DNA from: Anisus vortex
Lineage: Eukaryota > Mollusca > Gastropoda > Planorbidae
NCBI GenBank assembly: GCA_949126835.1
Contig: OX421507.1
Coordinates: forward strand, 33,524,082 to 33,588,081
Direction of reading: 5' to 3'
DNA: 64,000 bases
In this document: positions 47,901-56,877 of the stretch, in pieces
How positions within the stretch are numbered: the stretch's first letter is position 1
How the letters are laid out: every line of letters begins with the position of its first letter
Position numbers and translations under genes: made by a program
Notes under the pieces: generated by a model
The model's database searches: none
The model's input: only the letters and a program-made list of their open reading frames with translations
What the model was told of the DNA's origin: nothing

Positions 47901-50900
47901 ACCTAGCTGAATTACAATAGGACCTAGCTGAATTACATTAGGACCTAGCTGAATTACATTAGGACCTAGCTGAATTACAGATACTGGCATTAGGACCTAG
48001 CTGAATTACATTAGGACCTAGCTGAATTACATTAGGACCTAGCTGAATTACATTAGGACCTAGCTGAATTACATTAGGACCTAGCTGAATTACATTAGGA
48101 CCTAGCTGAATTACATTAGGACCTAGCTGAATTACATTAGGGCCTAGCTGAATTACAGATACTGGCATTAGGACCTAGCTGAATTACATTAGGACCTAGC
48201 TGAATTACATTAGGACCTAGCTGAATTACATTAGGACCTAGCTGAATTACAGATACTGGCATTAGGACCTAGCTGAATTACATTAGGACCTAGCTGAATT
48301 ACATTAGGACCTAGCTGAATTACAGATACTGGCATTAAGACCTAGCTGAATTACATTAGGACCTAGCTGAATTACATTAGGACCTAGCTGAATTACATTA
48401 GGACCTAGCTGTATTACATTAGGACCTAGCTGAATTACATTAGGACCTAGCTGAATTACATTAGGACCTAGCTGAATTACATTAGGACCTAGCTGAATTA
48501 CATTAGGACCTAGCTGAATTACATTAGGACCTAGCTGAATTACAGATACTGGCATTAGGACCTAGCTGAATTACATTAGGATCTAGCTGAATTACATTAG
48601 GACCTAGCTGAATTACATTAGGACCTAGCTGAATTACACTAGGATCTAGCTGAATTACATTAGGACCTAGCTGAATTACATTAGGACCTAGCTGAATTAC
48701 ATTAGGACCTAGCTGAATTACATTAGGACCTAGCTGAATTACATTAGGACCTAGCTGAATTACATTAGGACCTAGCTGAATTACAGATACTGGCATTATG
48801 ATCTAGCTGAATTACATTAGGACCTAGCTGAATTACATTAGGACCTAGCTGAATTACATTAGGACCTAGCTGAATTACAGATACTGGCATTAGGACCTAG
48901 CTGAATTACATTAGGACCTAGCTGAATTACATTAGGACCTAGCTGAATTACATTAGGACCTAGCTGAATTACATTAGGACCTAGCTGAATTACATTAGGA
49001 CCTAGCTGATTACATTAGGACCTAGCTGAATTACATTAGGACCTAGCTGAATTACAGATACTGGCATTAGGACCTAGCTGAATTACATTAGGATCTAGCT
49101 GAATTACATTAGTACCTAGCTAAATTACTTTAGGACCTAGCTGAATTACATTAGGACCTAGCTGAAAGACATTAGGACCTAGCTGAATTACATTAGGACC
49201 TCGCTGAATTACATTAGGACCTAGCTGAATTACATTAGGACCTAGCTAAATTACATTAGGACCTAGCTGAATTACATTAGGACCTAGCTGAATTACATTA
49301 GGACCTAGCTGAATTACATTAGGACATAGCTGAATTACATTAGGATCTAGCTGAATTACTGATACTGGCATTAGGACCTAGCTGAATTACATTAGGACCT
49401 AGCTGAATTACATTAGGACCTAGCTGAATTACATTAGGACCTAGCTGAATTACATTAGGACCTAGCTGAATTACAGATACTGGCATAAGGACCTAGCTGA
49501 ATTACATTAGGACCTAGCTGAATTACATTAGGACCTAGCTGAATTACATTAGGACCTAGCTGAATTACATTAGGACCTAGCTGAATTACATTAGGACCTA
49601 GCTGAATTACATTAGGACCTAGCTGAATTACATTAGGACCTAGCTGAATTACATTAGGACCTAGCTGAATTACATTAGGACCTAGCTGAATTACATTAGG
49701 ACCTAGCTGAATTACATTAGGACCTAGCTGAATTACAGACACTGACATTAGGACCTAGCTGAATTACATTAGGACCTAGCTGAATTACAGATACTGGCAT
49801 TAGGACCTAGCTGAATTACATTAGGACCTAGCTGAATTACAGATACTGGCATTAGGACCTAGCTGAATTACATTAGGACCTAGCTGAATTACATTAGGAC
49901 CTAGCTGAATTACATTAGGACCTAGCTGAATTACATTAGGACCTAGCTGAATTACAGACACTGACATTAGGACCTAGCTGAATTACATTATGACTTAGCT
50001 GAATTACAGATACTGGCATTAGGACCTAGCTGAATTACATTAGGACCTAGCTGAATTACATTAGGACCTAGCTGAATTACAGATACTGGCATTAGGACCT
50101 AGCTGAATTACATTAGGACCTAGCTGAATTACATTAGGACTTAGCTGAATTACATTAGGACCTAGCTGAATTACAGATACTGGCATTAGGACCTAGCTGA
50201 ATTACATTAGGACCTAGCTGAATTACATTAGGACCTAGCTGAATTACATTAGGACCTAGCTGAATTACATTAGGACCTAGCTGAATTACAGATACTGGCA
50301 TTAGGACCTAGCTGAATTACATTAGGACCTAGCTGAATTACATTAGGACCTAGCTGAATTACATTAGGACCTAGCTGAATTACATTAGGACCTAGCTGAA
50401 TTACATTAGGACCTAGCTGAATTACATTAGGACCTAGCTGAATTACATTAGGACCTAGCTGAATTACAGACACTGACATTAGCACCTAGCTGAATTACAT
50501 TAGGACCTAGCTGAATTACAGATACTGGCTTTAGGACCTAGCTGAATTACATTAGGACCTAGCTGAATTACAGATACTGGCATTAGGACCTAGCTGAATT
50601 ACATTAGGACCTAGCTGAATTACATTAGGACCTAGCTGAATTACATTAGGACCTAGCTGAATTACATTAGGACCTAGCTGAATTACATTAGGACCTAGCT
50701 GAATCACATTAGGACCTAGCTGAATTACATTAGGACCTAGCTGAATTACAGACACTGACATTAGGACCTAGCTGAATTACATTAGGACCTAGCTGAATTA
50801 CAGATACTGGCATTAGGACCTAGCTGAATTACATTAGGACCTAGCTGAATTACATTAGGACCTACCTGAATTACATTAGGACCTAGCTGAATTACATTGG

Positions 50901-53900
50901 AACCTAGCTGAATTACATTAGGACCTAGCTGAATTACAGACACTGACATTAGCACCTAGCTGAATTACATTAGGACCTAGCTGAATTACAGATACTGGCA
51001 TTAGGACCTAGCTGAATTACATTAGAACCTAGCTGAATTACAGATACTGGCATTAGGACCTAGGTGAATTACAATAGGACCTAGCTGAATTACATTAGGA
51101 CCTAGCTGAATTACATTAGGACCTAGCTGAATTACAGATACTGGCATTAGGACCTAGCTGAATTACATTAGGACCTAGCTGAATTACATTAGGACCTAGC
51201 TGAATTACATTAGGACCTAGCTGAATTACATTAGGACCTAGCTGAATTACATTAGGACCTAGCTGAATTACATTAGGACCTAGCTGAATTACATTAGGAC
51301 CTAGCTGATTACATTAGGACCTAGCTGAATTACAGATACTGGCATTAGGACCTAGCTGAATTACATTAGAACCTAGCTGAATTACATTAGGACCTAGCTG
51401 AATTACAGATACTGGCATTAGGACCTAGCTGAATTACATTAGGACCTAACTGAATTACAGATATTGGCATTAGGACCTAGCTGAATTACATTAGGACCTA
51501 GCTGAATTACATTAGGACCTAGCTGAAGTACATTAGGACCTAGCTGAATTACATTAGGACCTAGCTGAATTACATTAGGACCTAGCTGAATTACATTAGG
51601 ACCTAGCTGAATTACAGATACTGGCATTAGGACCTAGCTGAATTACATTAGGACCTAGCTGAATTACATTAGGACCTAGTTGAATTACATTAGGACCTAG
51701 CTGAATTACAGATACTGACATTAGGACCTAGCTGAATTACATTAGGACCTAGCTGAATTACATTAGGACCTAGCTGAATTACAAATACTGGCATTAGGAC
51801 CTAGCTGAATTACATTAGGACCTAGCTGAATTACATTAGGACCTAGCTGAATTACATTAGGACCTGGCTGAATTACATTAGGACCTAGCTGAATTACATT
51901 AGGACCTAGCTGAATTACAGATACTGACATTAGGACATTAGGACAATAGGACATTAGGACCTAGCTGAATTACATTAGGACCAAGCTGAATTACATTAGG
52001 ACCTAGCTGAATTACAGATACTGACATTAGGACATTAGGACATTAGGACATTAGGACCTAGCTGAATTACAGATACTGGCATTAGGACCTAGCTTAATTA
52101 CATTAGGACCTAGCTGAATTACATTAGGACCTAGCTGAATTACATTAGAACCTAGCTGAATTACAGTAGGACCTAGCTGAATTACATTAGGACCTAGCTG
52201 AATTACATTAGGACCTAGCTGAATTACAGATACTGGCATTAGGACCTAGCTGAATTACATTAGGACCTAGCTGAATTACATTAGGACCTAGCTGAATTAC
52301 ATTAGGACCTAGCTGAATTACAGATACTGGCATTAGGACCTAGCTGAATTACATTAGGACCTAGATGAATTTCATTAGGACCTAGCTGAATTACATTAGG
52401 ACCTAGCTGAATTACATTAGGACCTAGCTGAATTACATTAGGACCTAGCTGAATTACAGATACTGAGATTAGGACCTAGCTGAATTACATTAGGACCTAG
52501 CTGAATTACAGATACTGACATTAGGACATTAGGACATTAGGACATTAGGACATTAGGACATTAGGACCTAGCTAAATTACATTAGGACCTAGCTGAATTA
52601 CATTAGGACCTAGCTGAATTACAGATACTGACATTAGGACATTAGGACATTAGGACATTAGGACATTAGGACATTAGGACATTAGGACATTAGGACCTAG
52701 CTGAATTACAGATACTGACATTAGGACATTAGGACATTAGGACATTAGGACATGAGGACATTAGGACATTAGGACATTAGGACATTAGGACATTAGGACA
52801 TTAGGACCTAGCTGAATTACAGATCTGGAAATCTAGCTAGATTAACTCTTTCCACTCAGAAAAGTGCCAACTGCTAAGAGTGTCAAAGAAACAAATAAAT
52901 CATTAATGTCTTATTAATGAAAAAAATTTTTTATTCATTCTAAACATTTAAATTACTTAGGAGTAGTAACAAACAACAAATGGGCACATTTCACATTTTA
53001 ATGAAGTAACAAAAAATCAAACAAAACTTTAGGCTACCCAATAAGATGTTTTATTGGGGCTACAAGTAAGCTTATAATACGAAAGGAGGGGCCAACAACT
53101 AAAATTCTACCTTTAACATTAATTCAATATAAACTTCTGTATGGGAACCATTAACTAATGAAAATATTTTTAATAAATAGATAAAATTCTGAAAAAAAAA
53201 AAAATAACTCAAGATTCATTGCAAGTGAATATTCACAACTGTTGAGCAGGATAATAACCATTGTCAAATCACCAAATCTAGAAACACTTGAGCAGGGGCC
53301 GGTAACCCACAGCACGTGGTTTTCAGTGGCACACGGAAGACCCCCAAAACGCAATTCAAGTTCTTTTTTTTCTTCCAGAAATTGATGGCGAGAGCATGCT
53401 GACTTTTAAGTTGTTGGCACACTGGATTAATTGAAAGTCATATTTTGGAACACTATTATCAAAAGGTTGCCGACCCGTGCACTAGAGCTTAGGTTGCCGA
53501 CCCGTGCACTAGAGCATAGGTTCCCGTCGAGGTTCCAGACATTTGTAGCTCACCACCCCAATTTTTGTTTTGTTCACCGCCCCTCCCCCTTTTCCCACCA
53601 AATTTGAATGTAGCATCAAACATCTACACTTAGTTGTAGCTTATATGTGGGTTTTATTTGCAGGCATCCGAGCATGAAATGGGTTGCCTGAACAAATCAG
53701 GAAAACCAGTAACTTAACATCATTTAAAGCACTACAAAAATACAAGACTAGACCACGGATGAGCGTAGGACGCAATGCTATTCTTGATAGAAGGGGCGTC
53801 TGTAATTATATACGATAATATAATAAAAGAGAAATGAAGAATAAAGAAAAAAATTAATAATAATACACAAAGCATAAAATTCTAACTTAGAAATACAACT

Positions 53901-54527
53901 CAATAACAATCTATTACAATACTCAGATAGTCTTAGAGATAAAGTTACGAAACTTATTTCATAAGCAAATACAAACTATAAACAAATTGTCTTTCTTCGC
54001 GCGTGGTATCCGTGCATGGAATAGATTACCTGAACAAACAAAAAAAGATATCCAAAAACTTAAATCGCTCAAAACCCTCATACAAACGCAAAATTAAAAT
54101 TATGATACTAGATTTATCTGGAATCAGCTCTTACACGCCAAAAATGACTCATACTATTGCCTTTTTCGACACGCCCAAAAGTGCATCTTTTGACTCAGGA
54201 CCACATAATATGAAGGCTAGACCTTGGAACCAATGAAGATTGCCCATGTGGGATGTCTCCTGGGAACACAGAATATGTGCTTCAAGCCTGCCCTCTTTAT
54301 GAGATAGCTCGCAACCGGTTCTAGCCGTAGATTACCTCCACCAAACACAAAAATGTATGGAAAAGAGACAGACCTGGAAAACACCGTGCAATCAACAATA
54401 TCTATAGGCCTTGTTGTTTGAACAATTCCATTGACAGTAGGCTGTTGAGAACAAAGAAGACGTTCTTACCTGAGAGCGTTTCCAGAGTTTTATTTCTGCT
54501 TTCTAAAATTATGTTTCTAGCGGCCAT
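35285..54527 (-). CDS. SLC17-family (sialin/VGLUT/phosphate-type) membrane transporter, 11 coding exons, 709 aa
   Basis: Minus-strand exons, in transcript order: 54527-54470, 45716-45373, 43854-43615, 42804-42717, 42274-42179, 41687-41551, 40406-40257, 38743-38611, 37299-37149, 36642-36552, 35926-35285. They join into 710 codons with GT/AG introns and consistent phases. Family marks: TM1 (about 84-112) has the SLC17-like pattern ending in VCMVN; a first luminal loop has NVS, NTT and NNSS glycosylation sequons (119-131); residues 138-145 (YEFDWDSE) and the last TM (504-525) followed by SLQPWAEG are typical. The fold is a 12-TM major facilitator carrying organic anions or phosphate, often in vesicles or lysosomes. 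Odd points: a cytoplasmic tail of about 180 residues, an unusual 80-residue N-terminus, SGICSG where the family has GxGEG, and no TQxPGG-like motif after TM2. The substrate cannot be told. Confidence 0.9.
36325..36470 (-). mobile_element. SINE remnant in SLC17-like intron 10
   Basis: GGTCTAGTGAGGCAAAGTTT and a box-B-like GGAAATCGAACGC remain. Confidence 0.45.
36552..36642 (-). CDS. SLC17-like gene, coding exon 10 (TM11)
   Basis: One base and 30 codons between TTTACAG and GTAAGA: FSGLITSISFSFAMLVSMSG and then PLIVSAVAPN, the glycine-rich TM11 of SLC17. Confidence 0.92.
37149..37299 (-). CDS. SLC17-like gene, coding exon 9 (TM9-TM10)
   Basis: Two bases, 49 codons and two bases between CCCTGCAG and GTAAGG. 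It encodes two hydrophobic segments and ends LPLDMAPM, the family's D-x-A-P-x-Y/F-S-G region split by the intron. Confidence 0.92.
37635..38022. repeat. 8-bp minisatellite (TGCAATAG) in SLC17-like intron 8
   Basis: About 48 units, with AACAG, AATTG and GGCCAATAG variants arranged in larger blocks (the GCCAATAG variant every 50-60 bp). Confidence 0.95.
38611..38743 (-). CDS. SLC17-like gene, coding exon 8 (TM8)
   Basis: 44 codons and one base between AATTTCAG and GTAAAT. VGILFSGFTLARIIGAFLW is membrane segment 8; STTRKTCVF is the conserved S-T-T-x-x-R-K turn. Confidence 0.92.
38885..39135 (-). mobile_element. tRNA-derived SINE in SLC17-like intron 7
   Basis: TCGGACCTGATTGATCCG, GTCAGGTTCTCATCAGAGCT and the end at CACCAGGATTCG. 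Confidence 0.75.
39630..39826. mobile_element. hAT MITE, 197 bp, SLC17-like intron 7
   Basis: CAGGGGTCGGCAACC to GGTTGGCGACCTCTG; flanks GTGTAGTG and GTGTATTG. Opposite orientation to the copy at 41340. Confidence 0.92.
40257..40406 (-). CDS. SLC17-like gene, coding exon 7 (TM7)
   Basis: Exactly 50 codons, phase 0 on both sides, between TGTACAG and GTCTGG. It contains PYKKILTSVPVLAYIF and SQTYLPLYINGVLQF, the usual P-W-x-I-x-TS-PV-A and L.TYLP.Y stretches of SLC17 TM7. Confidence 0.93.
41340..41536. mobile_element. hAT MITE, 197 bp, next to an exon 6 donor
   Basis: CAGGGGTCGGCAACC to GGTTGCCGACCCCTG; flanks TTCTATTG and TTGTATTG. The target duplication starts at intron position +7 of exon 6. 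Confidence 0.93.
41551..41687 (-). CDS. SLC17-like gene, coding exon 6
   Basis: Encodes IANVIWLVAWQFLYVDKPEN, HPYISEQEKAYIL and a serine-rich end, with donor GTAATT. The HPxISxxEKxYI motif is the family's cytoplasmic signature in the central loop. A hAT MITE with its target duplication begins seven bases into the following intron. Confidence 0.93.
41920..42005 (-). mobile_element. LINE scrap
   Basis: GAAGATTATTGCACTAAGCT and ATTCGGGCATGAAATGGG match the inverted LINE 3' end. Confidence 0.5.
42179..42274 (-). CDS. SLC17-like gene, coding exon 5 (TM5-TM6)
   Basis: Two bases, 31 codons and one base between ATAATCAG and GTGAGA. It reads FNVAGIVSSLLSGY and then WPFIFYFTG, matching the usual AGTVxSxPLSG...W..VFYxFG stretch. 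Confidence 0.9.
42277..42440. repeat. 54-bp repeat, three copies, at an SLC17-like acceptor
   Basis: Unit beginning GATTATGGAAGAAATTATAG at 42277, 42334 and 42388. Copy 1 has three extra bases. Each copy carries the sequence next to the exon 5 acceptor. Confidence 0.9.
42717..42804 (-). CDS. SLC17-like gene, coding exon 4
   Basis: 29 codons and one base between AATCCAG and GTATCA. It begins GTTPPLFGDALAWWSPDSEK, equivalent to the segment around the W.PP.ERS motif after TM4 in SLC17 proteins. Confidence 0.88.
42965..43245 (-). mobile_element. tRNA-derived SINE in SLC17-like intron 3
   Basis: AAAGTATCCTTCGGACCAAA, GTCAGGTACCCACCATAGCT, TAGGATTTCAAACCCTGAAC and a box A-like CGCTGCCGTTCGGCCACC end: nearly full length. 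Confidence 0.87.
43340..43543. mobile_element. hAT MITE, 204 bp, SLC17-like intron 3
   Basis: CAGGGGTCGGAAACC to ATTGCCAACCCCTG; flanks GTGCAGCT and GTTTAGCT (two mismatches). Confidence 0.87.
43615..43854 (-). CDS. SLC17-like gene, coding exon 3 (TM2-TM4 region)
   Basis: 80 codons between TCCACAG and GTAAGA. YEFDWDSEIQGLLL is the conserved start of TM2. LSMLSPIAAR and the arginine in LLAIRITSG fit the later segments. The glycine-rich TQxPGG stretch expected between TM2 and TM3 is not present. Confidence 0.9.
43970..44640. other. Intron 2 stretch, unassigned
   Basis: Two C/G-run segments at 43998-44060 with related flanks (GGGGGGGGCAAA twice). 44210-44640 is GC-richer but shows no frame or splice pair. 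Confidence 0.3.
45050..45330 (-). mobile_element. tRNA-derived SINE in SLC17-like intron 2
   Basis: TCGGACCAAATTAATCCATA, CAGGTACCCATCAGAGCTGG and ending CGCTACCGCTCGACCACTGT; about 280 bp, near full length, ending some 40 bp from the exon 2 donor. Confidence 0.9.
45373..45716 (-). CDS. SLC17-like gene, coding exon 2 (N-terminus, TM1, glycosylated loop)
   Basis: The acceptor is CAATAG and the donor GTATTT. 114 codons: a hydrophilic N-terminal stretch, then the first membrane segment, then a luminal loop rich in N-glycosylation sequons. The asparagine, arginine and final MVN of TM1 match the SLC17 pattern. Confidence 0.85.
46319..46647. mobile_element. 313-bp hAT-type MITE
   Basis: Element 46327-46639: CAGGGCCGTATTTAG to CTAAATACGCCACTG. 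Flanks GATATAAT and AGTATAAT share six of eight bases. Contains a G-run at 46580-46596. Confidence 0.7.
46677..46945. repeat. 15-bp minisatellite (CACATCAAAATGGCC), 18 copies
   Basis: All units are identical to the last base that I can see. The period is a multiple of three, so four of six frames stay open. Confidence 0.97.
47150..47385 (+). pseudogene. LINE reverse transcriptase fragment
   Basis: Reads REQTVII, then SGVPQGYVIAPLLYF and, after stops, a CRxLYN-like trace of the FADD motif region. SGVPQGSVLGPLLF is a diagnostic RT motif. Broken by stops; it borders the 21-bp satellite. Confidence 0.65.
47386..52831. repeat. 5.4-kb compound minisatellite (21 bp, 31 bp, then 8 bp)
   Basis: Basic unit ATTAGGACCTAGCTGAATTA+C (21 bp). 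At irregular intervals ten extra bases (AGATACTGGC or AGACACTGAC) make a 31-bp unit. From about 51930 the 8-bp unit ATTAGGAC appears, and it dominates at 52515-52800. The minus strand stays open as VIQLGPN repeats; the plus strand is closed in all frames. It lies in SLC17-like intron 1. Confidence 0.97.
53190..53292 (+). mobile_element. LINE fragment, interrupted by the MITE at 53293
   Basis: GAATATTCACAACTGTTGAG and CTAGAAACACTTGAG match 2285-2350. Confidence 0.6.
53293..53479. mobile_element. hAT MITE, 187 bp, inserted in a LINE
   Basis: CAGGGGCCGGTAACC to GGTTGCCGACCCGTG; flanks CACTTGAG and CACTAGAG. The right end plus TSD is duplicated once more at 53489-53515. Confidence 0.88.
53640..54045 (+). 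mobile_element. LINE 3' ends, two fragments
   Basis: 53660-53820 is a 3' tail (GGGTTGCCTGAACAAATCAG, GGACGCAATGC). 53855-54045 is a second ORF2 end (TAACTTAGAAATACAACTCA, GGTATCCGTGCATGGAATAG). Confidence 0.65.
54200..54425 (+). pseudogene. Non-LTR element ORF2 C-terminus, I/nimbus-like
   Basis: Reads CPCGMSPGNTEYVLQACPLY EIARNRF, then after a stop a KMYG...DLENTV trace. The C-x-C...H/Y-x-L-x-x-C zinc-knuckle and a following L/MYG..DL.R/NTV are typical of the end of I-clade LINEs with RNase H. Confidence 0.6.
54470..54527 (-). CDS. SLC17-like gene, coding exon 1
   Basis: Encodes MAARNIILES and nine more residues, then one base of a split codon before the donor GTAAGA. Its phase 1 end exactly fits exon 2, which has no in-frame ATG and an in-frame TAA just before its acceptor. 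The price is an 8.75-kb intron full of repeats. An alternative unseen first exon cannot be excluded. Confidence 0.65.
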
Positions 54528-54734
54528 TTGTTTGTTAAAACATTCAACAAAAAGTAAATAATTTAAAATCTAAAAGATAACAAGCGGTATGCAAAATTTC
54601 GCCGTGTCATCTTCAGACGTTGATTAGGTGTACAGGCGTATCATGACTTAGTAAAATAATCAATTAGTGGCACTTATACAATCGTCTCCATTAAAGATAT
54701 GAATAGACGTTCACAGTTACATAAGTCTTATAAT

Positions 54735-55965
54735 ATCAGGTAACACAATAACATACACAATTAACAACATATACAATATACAACATTCACAATATAAAAC
54801 ATGCACAATATACAACATACTTAATATACAACATTACAACATACTTAATATACAACATAGCCTACACAATATACATCAAGCACAATATACATCATGCACA
54901 ATATAGAACATACACAATATACAACATAAACAATATAGAACATACACAATATAGAACATACACAATAAACAACATACACAATATACAACATACACAATAT
55001 ATAACATACACAATATACAACATACACAATATTCAACATAAACAATATACAACATAAACAATATACAGCATACACAGTATACAACATACACATTATACAA
55101 CATACACAATTTACAACATACACAATATAGGCCTACATCATACACAATGTACAACATACAAAAGATACAACATACACTATATACAACATAAACAATATAA
55201 GCCTACAGCATACACAATATACAACATACACAATTTACAACATAAACAATATACAACATACACAATTTGCAACATACACAACATAGGCCTACAGCATACA
55301 CAATATACAACATATATAGGCCTACATATTACACATTGTACAACATACACAAGATACAACATACACAATATACAACATAAACAATATAAGCCTACAGCAT
55401 ACACAATATACAACATACACAATATACAACATACAGTGTTACATACACAATATACACCATACACAATATACACCATACACAACATAGGCCCACAGCATAC
55501 ACAACATACAACATATACAATATGCAACATACACAATATAGGCCTACAGCATACACAATATACAACATTAAAAATATACAACATACACAATATACAACAT
55601 ACACAATATAGGCCTACAGCATACACAATATACAACATACACAATATACAAACATACACAATATACAACATACACAATATACAACATACACAATATAGGC
55701 CTACAGCATACACAATATACAACATACACAATATACAAACATACACAATATACAACATACACAATATACAACATACACAATATGCAACATACACAATATG
55801 CAACATACACAATATAGGCCTACAACATGCACAATATACAACATACACAATATACAACATAGGCCTACACAATAGGCCTATACAACATGCACATTAGGCC
55901 TATACAACGTACACAATATAGCCTACAACATACACAATATAAAAGATACCCAATATACACAATTA
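54735..55965. repeat. 16-bp minisatellite (ACATACACAATATACA) between divergent genes
   Basis: About 75 diverged units, some extended by TAGGCCTACAGC. It fills much of the gap between the two start codons. Confidence 0.95.
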
Positions 55966-55979
55966 AAAAGCTTAGCCTG

Positions 55980-56767
55980 ATTTAAAACAAATGTATTTAT
56001 CTTATCATCTTTTCTTATAATTTACAGACGAACCGTCTAAGTAGAAGATAGATATTTTTAACTTGGGCTCTGGATTTACCGCGGCAGAAATTTTAATTCG
56101 TGGCATACTTTTCCGGCAAACGCTTCACGAAACTAAAATTATCTATAAAAAAAAAAAACGGACGAGCCTTCGACCGCTCTTACGTCCAGGGCGTAACGAA
56201 CGATGGTCAGTGGTAGACTAGAGGGAAGGGGGGGGGGTACACCAAGGTCCTGTCTGGGCGCCAACCACGACCCCACGGCACGCCAAAAGTTTGTAATTCC
56301 CCTCTAATCTGGCCTCCGTTTCCTTTGCCTCTGGGAAGACGTCATATAGGAGCTCGTGCTTGGCAGCACTGCATGCGTGTTAGCATTTTATTTTTACTAT
56401 TGTTCAAAAAGTGTGTATTTCAGTGTGTTGTCGTTGTGCATGATATCAGTGGTGTAGATACGGACTCAACACCCCCCACCCTTATAGTGAGACCCATCAG
56501 ATTTTTTCTCGAACTGATGTGTGTGTGTGTTTTTAGGCTCACATACCAGAAAAGAAATATTTTTGTGTGCTGTATGTTTGGCACGCAAGCCAGCTGTTGA
56601 TTGAAGACAATCATTAGGTCACATATAGGTCAGTGAGATTAGTTTCGCGTCTGGTAGCAACCTTTCCGGTTTTGAAATATGGCGTACAAATCCACTATAG
56701 AGTCTATATAAAGTTTGGTATTAAAAGCTTAAAACTTATAATTACGAAGCAGTTTAGTTTTATATTT
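55980..56767. promoter_or_regulatory. Upstream region of the CEP15-like gene
   Basis: 56040-56350 is GC-richer with CpGs (CGACCGCTCTTACGTCCAGG, GGGCGCCAACCACG), unlike the flanking satellite. It probably contains the promoter and 5' UTR. No TATA box or defined element recognised. Confidence 0.3.
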
Positions 56768-56877
56768 ATGAGCGTAATGTATAGGCCTGCAATTAACGAT
56801 GAAATTGCCCCTTACCATGACAGGCTTGAAGTTTGGACTTCAAAAGAAATGCAGCTAAAGATGCTGCACGATGAGAT
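56768..56877 (+). CDS. CEP15-like gene, coding exon 1
   Basis: Encodes MSVMYRPAINDEIAPYHDRL, EVWTSKEMQLKMLHDE and two bases. The donor is the weak GTGTGT, chosen because only this cut (phase 2) joins exon 2 in frame. Read-through would stop after a few codons. Confidence 0.65.

Noticed and set aside
47959..52239. Many minus-strand frames of VIQLGPN repeats
   Set aside because: The 21-bp satellite has a period divisible by three and no stop in that frame. Frames break wherever the ten-base insert occurs.
54845..55897. Tyr-Cys-Val-Leu-rich frames on both strands
   Set aside because: They derive from the 16-bp satellite; composition and overlap on both strands exclude a gene.
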